In this document: piece by piece, positions 1 to 5,474 of the stretch
How positions within the stretch are numbered: the first letter of the stretch is position 1
How the letters are laid out: the number at the start of each line of letters is the position of its first letter
Assembly (NCBI GenBank): GCA_002311865.1
Contig: DBZV01000144.1
Location: forward strand, 21,518-28,907
Source of the DNA: Dehalococcoidia bacterium UBA1151
Lineage (GTDB): Bacteria; Chloroflexota; Dehalococcoidia; Lucifugimonadales; Lucifugimonadaceae
DNA length: 7,390 bases
Direction: 5' to 3'
Made by a program: the position numbers and the translations under genes
The notes under the pieces: model-generated
Told to the model about the DNA's origin: nothing
The model's database searches: none
The model's input: only the letters and a program-made list of their open reading frames with translations

Positions 1-252
1 CTCGCCATTGTTGGCCAGACCCTCAACGGTGGTGACGGCACTGCCATTGGCCTGCACGGCCAGAATCGTGCACGATTTCGCGCTCATCCCGTCAACGAGG
101 ACGGTGCACGCGCCACAACTGGACGTATCGCATCCAATGTGAGTTCCGGTGAGGCCCAGCGTCTCACGGAGGTAATCCGCGAGCAGCAGACGGGCGTCCA
201 CCGTATCTGTATATTCCGTGCCATTCACGGTCACGGTAATCTCGTTCGGCAT
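1..252 (-). CDS. [2Fe-2S]-binding small subunit of a CoxS-type molybdenum hydroxylase (partial, N-terminal 84 aa)
   Basis: Reading the minus strand from the ATG at 252-250 gives an open frame of exactly 84 codons that leaves the window at base 1, so the C-terminal half is missing. The protein opens with a ferredoxin-like beta strand (MPNEITVTVNG) and carries the plant-type [2Fe-2S] cysteine pattern: C41, C46 and C49 inside GCDTSSCGACTVLVDG, then C61. Subunits of this family are about 150-170 aa, with a second cluster in the missing helical half. In the family (CoxS, xanthine dehydrogenase and related enzymes) the subunit passes electrons from the molybdopterin active site towards FAD. The divergent coxG next door favours an aerobic CO dehydrogenase-type enzyme. 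The small subunit alone does not fix the substrate: many paralogues oxidise N-heterocycles or aldehydes. An AAGGAG ribosome site lies 12 nt upstream of the chosen start. The large and FAD subunits are expected to the left, outside the window. Confidence 0.93.
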   Translation of the reverse strand, partial: MPNEITVTVNGTEYTDTVDARLLLADYLRETLGLTGTHIGCDTSSCGACTVLVDGMSAKSCTILAVQANGSAVTTVEGLANNGE

Positions 253-428
253 GTTAGTAGGCTTCTCCTTTTCGCGATCTGGTCGGTGCGATTTGATGGC
301 GATTCACGGTGGAACCGATCATGCTCGCGGTAAACCTGAGAGAATTCGGTGGCCGCAATATGCACGGGATTATGCGAATGCGCAAGTCCCTAACCAGCCC
401 AACAGGCATTCGAAAGGCTTAAAAAGTA
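253..428. promoter_or_regulatory. Divergent intergenic region between the CoxS-like gene and coxG
   Basis: These 176 bp separate two genes transcribed away from each other, so promoters for both must lie here or within the flanking genes. I found no strong consensus. For the leftward gene the best match is a TTGCGC box (minus strand, 380-385) and CATATT (357-362) 17 nt apart, which is weak and would leave a leader of about 100 nt. An alternative minus-strand CATAAT lies at 369-374 without a good -35 box. For coxG no box pair stands out. I saw no clear operator palindrome or riboswitch-like structure. The short reading frames that cross this region start inside the CoxS-like gene on its opposite strand and resemble no known protein. 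Confidence 0.4.
265..270 (-). promoter_or_regulatory. Ribosome binding site of the CoxS-like gene
   Basis: On the minus strand this reads AAGGAG, a near-complete Shine-Dalgarno core, 12 nt before the ATG at 252. The spacing is slightly long. It supports that ATG as the start, which also fits the usual N-terminus of the family. Confidence 0.6.
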
Positions 429-872
429 GTGAAAGTTGAAGGTTCATACGAAATCAACGCCGGAATCAATAAAGTCTGGGATGCCCTCAATGACCCGAAA
501 ATTCTGGCGAAGATGATCCCCGGAGCGACCGCTCTGGAGCGGGTGTCTGAAAACTCGTATAAAGCCACCATGAACGTTGGCGTTGGCATGATCAAAGGCA
601 AGTTCGAGGGGACGATCGATCTGATCGATCCGATAGAACCAGAGTCGTACACGCTCAAAGTAACCGGCAAAGGACCCGGCGCCTTCGTGAACGGAACCAG
701 CGATTTCAAACTCACCGCGCTCAGCGAAAACAAGACCCGAATTGATGTGGTGGGCGAAGCGCAGATCGGCGGAATGCTGGCCCGCGTCGGCCAACGCCTC
801 AGCGGTAATGCCGCACGCTCAATGATGAATCAGTTCTTTGACAACCTGAAAAAGAACGTCGCCTCCGGGTAA
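429..872 (+). CDS. coxG: CoxG family protein (carbon monoxide dehydrogenase subunit G, SRPBCC fold)
   Basis: This 147-aa protein has the hallmarks of the CoxG family, which adopts the SRPBCC/START-like lipid- or ligand-binding fold. They are an N-terminal strand MKVEGSYEI, the segment VWDALNDPKILAKMIPGA, then KGKFEGTIDL and the glycine-rich GKGPGAFVNGTSDFKL, and a C-terminal amphipathic helix ending QFFDNLKKNVASG. CoxG assists aerobic Mo-CO dehydrogenases; work on the family links it to membrane recruitment of the enzyme and quinone coupling. This is the short form, with no C-terminal transmembrane segment after the domain, so membrane contact would have to be peripheral. The start is GTG at 429, the only start available after an in-frame TAA at 420-422, with an AAAGG site at 413-417, 11 nt upstream. 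It is transcribed away from the CoxS-like gene, whereas in classic cox operons coxG is co-directional. Its stop codon abuts the stop of the convergent VOC gene. CoxG-like proteins also accompany other Mo hydroxylases, so CO oxidation is not proven. Confidence 0.9.
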   Translation: MKVEGSYEINAGINKVWDALNDPKILAKMIPGATALERVSENSYKATMNVGVGMIKGKFEGTIDLIDPIEPESYTLKVTGKGPGAFVNGTSDFKLTALSENKTRIDVVGEAQIGGMLARVGQRLSGNAARSMMNQFFDNLKKNVASG

Positions 873-1271
873 CTAACTCGTATAACCCCACTCATCCGCC
901 TGGCGGCTGTTTTTGATGCGGCCGCTTGCGGTGGCGAACTCGATGCGGTTGCCGTCGGGGTCGTTGACGAAAACATATCTCTGGCCATCGTGACGCTCGC
1001 CGTCGCTGGATATCTCGAATCCAGCCTCTTCTAGCGCCGTACGAGTAGCGTCTATATCGTCTACCTGGAAGGCGATGTGCCAGTTATCGGCCTGCTCAAT
1101 GGCGTGGATCATTGCGCCATCGACCAGCTGCGTCCAGACGATCTTTTCGCTATCTACCTGGCTGGGAATGACGCTGATTCCCAGAAGGTCCCGATAGAAC
1201 GGCAGCGTCTTCTTCCGATCGGTTATCGGAATACCAACGTGGTTGATGCGGGTGATGTTGATTCCAGGCAT
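873..1271 (-). CDS. VOC family protein (glyoxalase/bleomycin resistance/extradiol dioxygenase fold)
   Basis: This 132-aa protein is a single vicinal oxygen chelate domain made of two beta-alpha-beta-beta-beta modules. Module one opens with INHVGIPITDRKKTLPFYRDLLG, with metal-ligand candidate H11. It ends with MIHAIEQ, where E59 could be the second ligand. Module two starts WHIAFQVDDID (H65) and ends with the classic DPDGNRIEF, where E111 is the fourth expected ligand. The four-ligand set H/E/H/E is therefore intact, suggesting a divalent-metal enzyme (lyase, isomerase, epimerase or dioxygenase). The length is typical of single-domain members and the reaction cannot be assigned. The ATG at 1271 has an AGGAG site at 1285-1289 that overlaps the stop codon of the RidA-like gene upstream, so the two are very likely co-transcribed and may be translationally linked. 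It is the last gene of the minus-strand run and ends nose-to-nose with coxG. Confidence 0.88.
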   Translation of the reverse strand: MPGINITRINHVGIPITDRKKTLPFYRDLLGISVIPSQVDSEKIVWTQLVDGAMIHAIEQADNWHIAFQVDDIDATRTALEEAGFEISSDGERHDGQRYVFVNDPDGNRIEFATASGRIKNSRQADEWGYTS

Positions 1272-1284
1272 TTGTGTGGCGGTT

Positions 1285-1289
1285 CTCCT
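1285..1289 (-). promoter_or_regulatory. Ribosome binding site of the VOC gene, overlapping the upstream stop codon
   Basis: The minus strand reads AGGAG here, sharing two bases with the TAG stop of the RidA-like gene (1288-1290), 13 nt before the VOC ATG. Ribosomes finishing the upstream gene would sit directly on this site, which argues for coupling. Confidence 0.5.
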
Positions 1290-1749
1290 AGTCTTCTATC
1301 TCGATAATCATCTCTATTTCAACAGGGATCTGGTTGGGCAGTGAGCCCATACCAACGGCGGACCGTGCACCTCGACCGGCGTCTCCAAAGACATCTACGA
1401 ACAGGTCTGACGCGCCGTTGATTACCTTTGGGTGATCGGTGAATTCGGGAACGGCATTGACCATGCCAAGCGTCTTGATGACCTGCTTCACTTTGTTGAG
1501 ATCACCAATCTGGGCCTTCAACGTGGCGAGGAGGCCAAGTCCGACGTTTCGGGCGGCGGCGTATGCCTCATCGATGTCCATGTCGGCGCCAACCTTGCCG
1601 GAGATCATCGAGCCGTCTGCGTTGCGTGGGCCATGCCCAGAGAGGTAGATCAGGTTTCCAGTTCTGGTTGCGCCAATGTAGTTGCCGACCGGGCCGGGAG
1701 GCGTAGGAAGCTCAATCCCAAGCTCTTTGATTCGGTCTTCTGCCGACAT
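1288..1749 (-). CDS. RidA family protein (YjgF/YER057c/UK114 superfamily)
   Basis: This 153-aa protein matches the slightly long RidA subfamily that begins with a conserved KELGIELPTPPGPVGNY segment. It continues with a strand carrying GNLIYLSGHGPR, a GKVGADMDIDEAYAAARNVGL helix and NGASDLFVDVFGDAG. The final motif is GARSAVGMGSLPNQIPVEIEM. R129 lines up with the substrate-carboxylate-binding arginine (R105) of E. coli RidA and E144 with its E120, so the inter-subunit active site looks intact. RidA proteins are cytosolic trimers that hydrolyse reactive enamine/imine intermediates from PLP enzymes; members of this subfamily often sit in catabolic operons and may act on other substrates, so I give no symbol. 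The ATG at 1749 has a strong AGGGAG site 5 nt upstream (1755-1760). The gene follows the MFS gene after 36 nt and precedes the VOC gene by 16 nt, which indicates one operon. Confidence 0.93.
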   Translation of the reverse strand: MSAEDRIKELGIELPTPPGPVGNYIGATRTGNLIYLSGHGPRNADGSMISGKVGADMDIDEAYAAARNVGLGLLATLKAQIGDLNKVKQVIKTLGMVNAVPEFTDHPKVINGASDLFVDVFGDAGRGARSAVGMGSLPNQIPVEIEMIIEIED

Positions 1750-1754
1750 GAGGT

Positions 1755-1760
1755 CTCCCT
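1755..1760 (-). promoter_or_regulatory. Ribosome binding site of the RidA-like gene
   Basis: The minus strand reads AGGGAG, 5 nt before the ATG at 1749. It is the best-placed Shine-Dalgarno match in the window and fixes the start of the RidA-like protein. Confidence 0.65.
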
Positions 1761-1785
1761 TGATCTCATTCTGTTTACTATCTTG

Positions 1786-3129
1786 CTATTGCTTTTCAGC
1801 CGATGCTTTTGCCTTCGCCCGGGCCGCAACATCAAGCACATCTCGGACTGGGGCCTGAAGGAAAAAGAAGACTATCGCGGCGGCGAAAAAAAGTCCTCCC
1901 CCGGTGAGAAGGACGATTTCGTAACTCCCCGTCTTATCGAATATCCAACCTGCAGCGACCGGCGTGACGAATAGAGCGGCATTGTACATGGGGGCGAGGA
2001 TGCCCCGAATCGTGGCGAATTTCTTGCGGCCGAACAGATCGCCCACAAGCGCCCAGTTGAGTGCCGAGCCTGCCTCTGAGCCGGAGAAGAGCAACAACGC
2101 CAGAAAAACGCCCACAGTGCCGTCCACAAAGTTCATTAGCAACAGCCCGGCACCGGAAAACACATACGCACCCGCAAGAATTTTCTGGCGACTGAACTTG
2201 TCGCTGACCCACCCCAGAAAGATGATAAGTGGCACGGATACCAGCGCCAGTAATCCCACCATGTTGGCAGCGCCCTGGGGAGACGCTTCCTTCCATACAA
2301 GAAGCGGAATGATATGGACAAATACGGCACCGTGGACAGACATTCGGAGGACCGTGCCCGCGGCCAGAACATAAAAGGCACGCGTTCTGATCGCCTCTCC
2401 AACTTCCCAGTCTGCTTCACCGCTCTTTGTGCCTGAAACCTCGCGAGCGCCAACTTCCCGAAGATCGCGCTTATCTCCATCCGGCAACAATCCGTACTGT
2501 TCAGGGGATCGGCGCATGAACAGCGTCAGGGGGATCATAAACACGAGCATCATCACGCCGATCCAGAGCGCGGCCGTCTCCCAGCCCCATTTGAGGACCA
2601 CCACAGAGAGCAGGGGCACCATGAAGGCTCCGCCAAACCGGAATGAGGCGCTGTTGATCGCCATCACCATTCCGCGGCGCCGCACAAACCACGCATTGAG
2701 CGCGGTTGTTGTCGCCTGCATAAAACTGGTCGATGAGCCGATGGAGATCACGAAGATGTAGACCAGCACGAAATCTCGATACGAGGTCGTCCTGGACAAC
2801 AGGATGTATCCAATGCCGACAATGATGGTGCCGCCAATCATGAGCGGCCGCGGCCCAAATTTGTCTATCATCCACCCGGTGATCGGCCCAATAATGCCGT
2901 TTTCAACGCGAGCCAAAGAGAAGACGAGCGCGGTTTGAGCACGCGTGAGTCCAAGTGACGCCGCCACCGGCAGGAACATCACGGTGAAGCCCTGGTGGTG
3001 AACGCTGCCTCCTATGCCGTTGGTGACCGCGGAAGCCGCCAGAATCCACCAGCCGTAAAACGCCCCGCGGGCCTGCCGATAGCGCGCAGTGACAAAATTG
3101 CCGTCATTGGCGCTATCTAGTTGGCTCAT
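1786..3129 (-). CDS. MFS transporter, monocarboxylate/oxalate-formate-antiporter-like
   Basis: This 447-aa integral membrane protein has about 12 hydrophobic segments in two halves joined by a charged cytoplasmic loop (about residues 206-248), the standard major facilitator layout. Helix 1 begins with FYGWWILAASAV, a phrase typical of the monocarboxylate-porter/OFA-type branch. Motif A is clear after helix 2 (GWMIDKFGPRP, residues 85-95), and its second-half counterpart is GWVSDKFSRQK (306-316). GDLFGRKKFATIRGI (363-377) is another conserved loop. These carriers move small organic acids or related anions by symport or antiport; the actual substrate is unknown here. The C-terminus is a short Ala/Lys-rich cytoplasmic tail. 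The ATG at 3129 is the only methionine before helix 1; its Shine-Dalgarno match is weak (GGAG 13 nt upstream). The gene lies 35 nt after fumarase and 36 nt before the RidA-like gene, so it is probably a member of their operon. Confidence 0.92.
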   Translation of the reverse strand: MSQLDSANDGNFVTARYRQARGAFYGWWILAASAVTNGIGGSVHHQGFTVMFLPVAASLGLTRAQTALVFSLARVENGIIGPITGWMIDKFGPRPLMIGGTIIVGIGYILLSRTTSYRDFVLVYIFVISIGSSTSFMQATTTALNAWFVRRRGMVMAINSASFRFGGAFMVPLLSVVVLKWGWETAALWIGVMMLVFMIPLTLFMRRSPEQYGLLPDGDKRDLREVGAREVSGTKSGEADWEVGEAIRTRAFYVLAAGTVLRMSVHGAVFVHIIPLLVWKEASPQGAANMVGLLALVSVPLIIFLGWVSDKFSRQKILAGAYVFSGAGLLLMNFVDGTVGVFLALLLFSGSEAGSALNWALVGDLFGRKKFATIRGILAPMYNAALFVTPVAAGWIFDKTGSYEIVLLTGGGLFFAAAIVFFFLQAPVRDVLDVAARAKAKASAEKQ

Positions 3130-3164
3130 GCGCTGGTGGTGTCTCCGGTGCGGATGCTCATAGG

Positions 3165-4562
3165 TCAGGCAGAAGGCTCCACCATGGTGGCGGGATCAAG
3201 TATCTCGTCGAGCTGCTCGTCGGTGAGGTCGGTCTCACGCCGCGCCACTTCCTTGACTGATTCGCCGGTCGCTGTGGCTTTATGAGCTATGGCTGCTGCT
3301 GAGTCATATCCAATCACGGGCGCAAGGGCGGTGCAAATCGCCAGTCCCAGTTCAACCATGTCCGGTCCGGCGCTGGTCACCTCGAGACCGCTGATGCACT
3401 GGCGAGCGAAATTCTCACAACTTGACGCAAGTAGGTCGATGGACTGAAGCAGGTTGTAGGCCGCAACCGGCATCATGACGTTCAACTCAAAGTTGCCGGA
3501 TTGGCCCGCGATGACGATCGTCTGGTCGTTGCCAATCACCTGCGCGCAGACCATGGTTACGGACTCAGCGATCACCGGATTTACTTTGCCTGGCATGATT
3601 GAGCTGCCAGGCTGAACTTCAAGAAGGATGATTTCGCCGATGCCAGCGCGAGGACCAGATCCAAGCCATCGGATGTCGTTGGCGATCTTGAGCAGGCTCA
3701 CTGCAACGGTCTTGAGTGAGCCCGATGCCTGAACCACGCCATCAATGGTGCTCTGCGACTGGAAGTGATTTGATGATTCGATAAGATCGAGGCCGGTGAG
3801 TTCGCGCAATCGAGCTATTACGCGGACCGCGAACTCAGGGTGCATGCCAATACCGGTGCCAACTGCAGTTCCACCCAGCGCGAGTACGGAGGTTTCGGCA
3901 AGCGCCTCGGCGACTCGCTTTCGGCCGTTTTCTATCTGGCCTGCATAGCCAAGGAACTCCTGGCCCAACCGAATTGGCGTGGCGTCCTGAAGGTGTGTTC
4001 GTCCAGTCTTGATCACGTCCCAGAACTCATCGGACTTGGTCCTCAGGGCGTCCTCAAGCTCCTGCATTGCCGGGAGCAGACGTTCGTTGATCGCTCCTGC
4101 CGCCGCAAGGTGGATAGCGGTGGGGATTACGTCGTTGGACGACTGTCCCTTGTTTACGTGGTCGTTGGGATGAACAGGGGTGCGCGTTCCCAGACCGCCG
4201 CCCAACTTCTCGTTGGCGACGTTTGAGATCACCTCGTTGGCGTTCATATTGGTGGACGTGCCTGAGCCAGTCTGGAAGATATCGACAATAAACGAGTCAT
4301 CGAACTCGCCGTCAATCACCCGCTGGGCTGCCTCGATGATGGCGTCTGCCAATTCTGGCTCTATGGCATCAAGATCTTTGTTCACTACAGCTGCCGACTG
4401 CTTGATCTGAGCGATTGCCTTGATGAATGAGCGGTTGAATCTGAGATCGCTGATCGGGAAGTTTTCGACCGCGCGCTGCGTGTTTCCTCCGTAGTAAGCA
4501 TCGGCCGGGACTTCCAAAATCCCCATCGAGTCGAGTTCCCGACGCATCTCTTGCGCGCACAT
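3165..4562 (-). CDS. fumC: Class II fumarate hydratase
   Basis: This 465-aa protein is a full-length member of the fumarase/aspartase superfamily; it would form a homotetramer that interconverts fumarate and L-malate in the TCA cycle without an iron-sulfur cluster. Conserved regions appear in order: DSMGILEVPADAYYGGNTQRAVENFPIS (11-38), GSGTSTNMNANEV (99-111), HPNDHVNKGQSSNDVIPTA (131-149), TGRTHLQDATPIRLGQEF (186-203) and the signature GSSIMPGKVNP (319-329). H190 corresponds to H188 of E. coli FumC, S320 to the catalytic S318, and K326 to K324. The His in GRTHLQDA (aspartases have Gln) and the SGNFELNV stretch favour fumarase over aspartase. The ATG at 4562 has a good AGAAGGAA site; an internal ATG at residue 6 would match the usual family N-terminus but lacks one. 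It is followed 35 nt later by the MFS gene and preceded by a 111-bp gap that could hold a promoter. Confidence 0.95.
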   Translation of the reverse strand: MCAQEMRRELDSMGILEVPADAYYGGNTQRAVENFPISDLRFNRSFIKAIAQIKQSAAVVNKDLDAIEPELADAIIEAAQRVIDGEFDDSFIVDIFQTGSGTSTNMNANEVISNVANEKLGGGLGTRTPVHPNDHVNKGQSSNDVIPTAIHLAAAGAINERLLPAMQELEDALRTKSDEFWDVIKTGRTHLQDATPIRLGQEFLGYAGQIENGRKRVAEALAETSVLALGGTAVGTGIGMHPEFAVRVIARLRELTGLDLIESSNHFQSQSTIDGVVQASGSLKTVAVSLLKIANDIRWLGSGPRAGIGEIILLEVQPGSSIMPGKVNPVIAESVTMVCAQVIGNDQTIVIAGQSGNFELNVMMPVAAYNLLQSIDLLASSCENFARQCISGLEVTSAGPDMVELGLAICTALAPVIGYDSAAAIAHKATATGESVKEVARRETDLTDEQLDEILDPATMVEPSA

Positions 4563-4673
4563 TTGATTTGTTTCCTTCTGAATTGTCTGTTTGATTGGCG
4601 GACCCGCGCGGCCCGGTTAATGCTCTGGTCGCAATGTTAGATCAACGGCGCGCGCATGTGGATAAAGGGGTGA
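4563..4673 (-). promoter_or_regulatory. Intergenic gap upstream of fumC, possible promoter
   Basis: This is the longest gap within the minus-strand run (111 bp). A weak sigma-70-like pair is present on the minus strand: TTGATC (4640-4645) and CATTAA (4617-4622), separated by 17 nt. With four and three consensus matches respectively, this is suggestive only. No stem-loop followed by a T-run is visible after the amidohydrolase stop, so read-through from upstream also remains possible. A CCGCGCGG palindrome at 4604-4611 is too short to count as a terminator. Confidence 0.25.
4572..4579 (-). promoter_or_regulatory. Ribosome binding site of fumC
   Basis: The minus strand reads AGAAGGAA, ending 9 nt before the ATG at 4562. 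It favours that start over the internal ATG five codons later, which has only a poor GCAAGAG sequence in front. Confidence 0.55.
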
Positions 4674-5474
4674 TCAGAATCCCAGCAGCGACTTCAGATT
4701 TTCGCCCAGCACTTTGGCTCGGTCAGCCTCCGACCAGTGCGCAAGATGAGTGTCAACAATCTTTGGCGAGCCAGAACCCCAGACCATGCGGTCAGCGCCA
4801 AACGCGGCGGCTACAACCCGGGTAAAGGGCAGGGCGCTCTCGTAAAGCGGCGCGTCTGTCTTGAAATGATTGATGCCGGAGAGCTTCATGTATACGTTGT
4901 CGAGATTGGCGAGATCGAGTACGTGGGCAAACTCCACGCCATCGGCCGTGTGTGGCTCAGCAAGGTGATCAATGAGCACGAGCGTGCTTGGAAACGCCTC
5001 AATCAGCCGACGCGCCGAGAGGGCGAAATCGGATCCGATGTGGAGCTCAACCCATATTCCCAGCGAGGCAGCCGTTTCCCAAATGGCTTCCACGCCGGGG
5101 TCTCTGAAGTCCTTCAGGTACTCATCTTTGCCCTGCAGTCGATGGAAACGGGTCGCTATGACGTCTGGCTCAGATTCAACGAATGCTTTCAGCCGGGCGG
5201 GTGAATCACGTTCTGACGGATAGAAGAGGCTGGTGATCTTGAAGATATCTGGTTCGCGCTGGAGGCAGTCCAGCACCAGCGAGTGATCGTCTCCGTATGG
5301 CTCCGGATGCACCAGGACTGCGCGGTCGATGCCTTCGGTTTTCATGCGCTCAAGGTAGTCGCCAAGTGGGTCCTCAAGCCTCATTTCGGGCTTCGGCTTG
5401 TAGGCCGCCCAGGGATGGAACGGATACTTTGTCTCATCTGAGCTGAACATATGAGCGTTCCACTCAACAATCAT
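4674..5474 (-). CDS. Amidohydrolase family protein, LigI-like, with altered metal-site residues
   Basis: This 266-aa protein looks like a TIM-barrel amidohydrolase of the Amidohydro_2 group, which includes 2-pyrone-4,6-dicarboxylate lactonase (LigI). Supporting segments are the beta-1 end VEWNAHMF (residues 3-10), GIDRAVLVHPEPYGDDHSLVLDCL (48-71), VIATRFHR (105-112), VELHIGSDF (142-150), LVLIDHLAEPH (165-175), VYMKLSGINHF (194-204) and RMVWGSGSP (229-237). H8, H145 and H170 remain. The usual beta-1 HxH is NxH (N6, H8), and the near-universal Asp of WGSD(W/F)P is Gly235, codon GGC at 4770-4772. In the superfamily those positions bind metal or act as acid/base, so the chemistry may differ or be lost. 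The frame is intact and not otherwise decayed. The ATG at 5474 overlaps the upstream stop by 4 nt (ATGA), and a GGAG lies 9 nt upstream inside the yyaL-like gene. The substrate is unknown; a lactone or carboxylate ester-like compound would fit the family. Confidence 0.85.
   Translation of the reverse strand: MIVEWNAHMFSSDETKYPFHPWAAYKPKPEMRLEDPLGDYLERMKTEGIDRAVLVHPEPYGDDHSLVLDCLQREPDIFKITSLFYPSERDSPARLKAFVESEPDVIATRFHRLQGKDEYLKDFRDPGVEAIWETAASLGIWVELHIGSDFALSARRLIEAFPSTLVLIDHLAEPHTADGVEFAHVLDLANLDNVYMKLSGINHFKTDAPLYESALPFTRVVAAAFGADRMVWGSGSPKIVDTHLAHWSEADRAKVLGENLKSLLGF
5471..5474 (-). other. ATGA stop/start overlap coupling yyaL and the amidohydrolase
   Basis: On the minus strand the ATG of the amidohydrolase (5474-5472) shares bases with the TGA stop of the yyaL-like gene (5473-5471). 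Such overlaps usually mean co-transcription and termination-reinitiation coupling, so the two proteins are probably made in linked amounts. Confidence 0.85.

Noticed and set aside
139..439. Two short plus-strand frames (139-333 and 218-439) near the divergent region
   Set aside because: Both begin opposite the conserved CoxS-like coding sequence, and their translations are arginine/serine-rich and unlike known proteins.
614..631. Tandem GATCGATCT/GATCGATCC repeat in coxG
   Set aside because: Only two 9-nt copies, fully explained by the encoded IDLIDP segment. It does not look like a regulatory or mobile repeat.
1432..1974. 180-codon plus-strand open frame across the RidA and MFS genes
   Set aside because: It is antisense to two well-supported genes, its translation resembles no family, and it has low-complexity basic and polar stretches typical of a shadow frame.
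3165..4562. Possible aspartase instead of fumarase, because NPVIAE and QVIGND resemble aspartase
   Set aside because: GRTHLQDA has His rather than the aspartase Gln, and GSSIMPGKVNP and SGNFELNV are fumarase-like; similar NPV segments also occur in class II fumarases.
4604..4611. CCGCGCGG palindrome in the gap before fumC
   Set aside because: The stem does not extend beyond the 8-nt palindrome and no T-run follows on either strand, so it is not a credible terminator.
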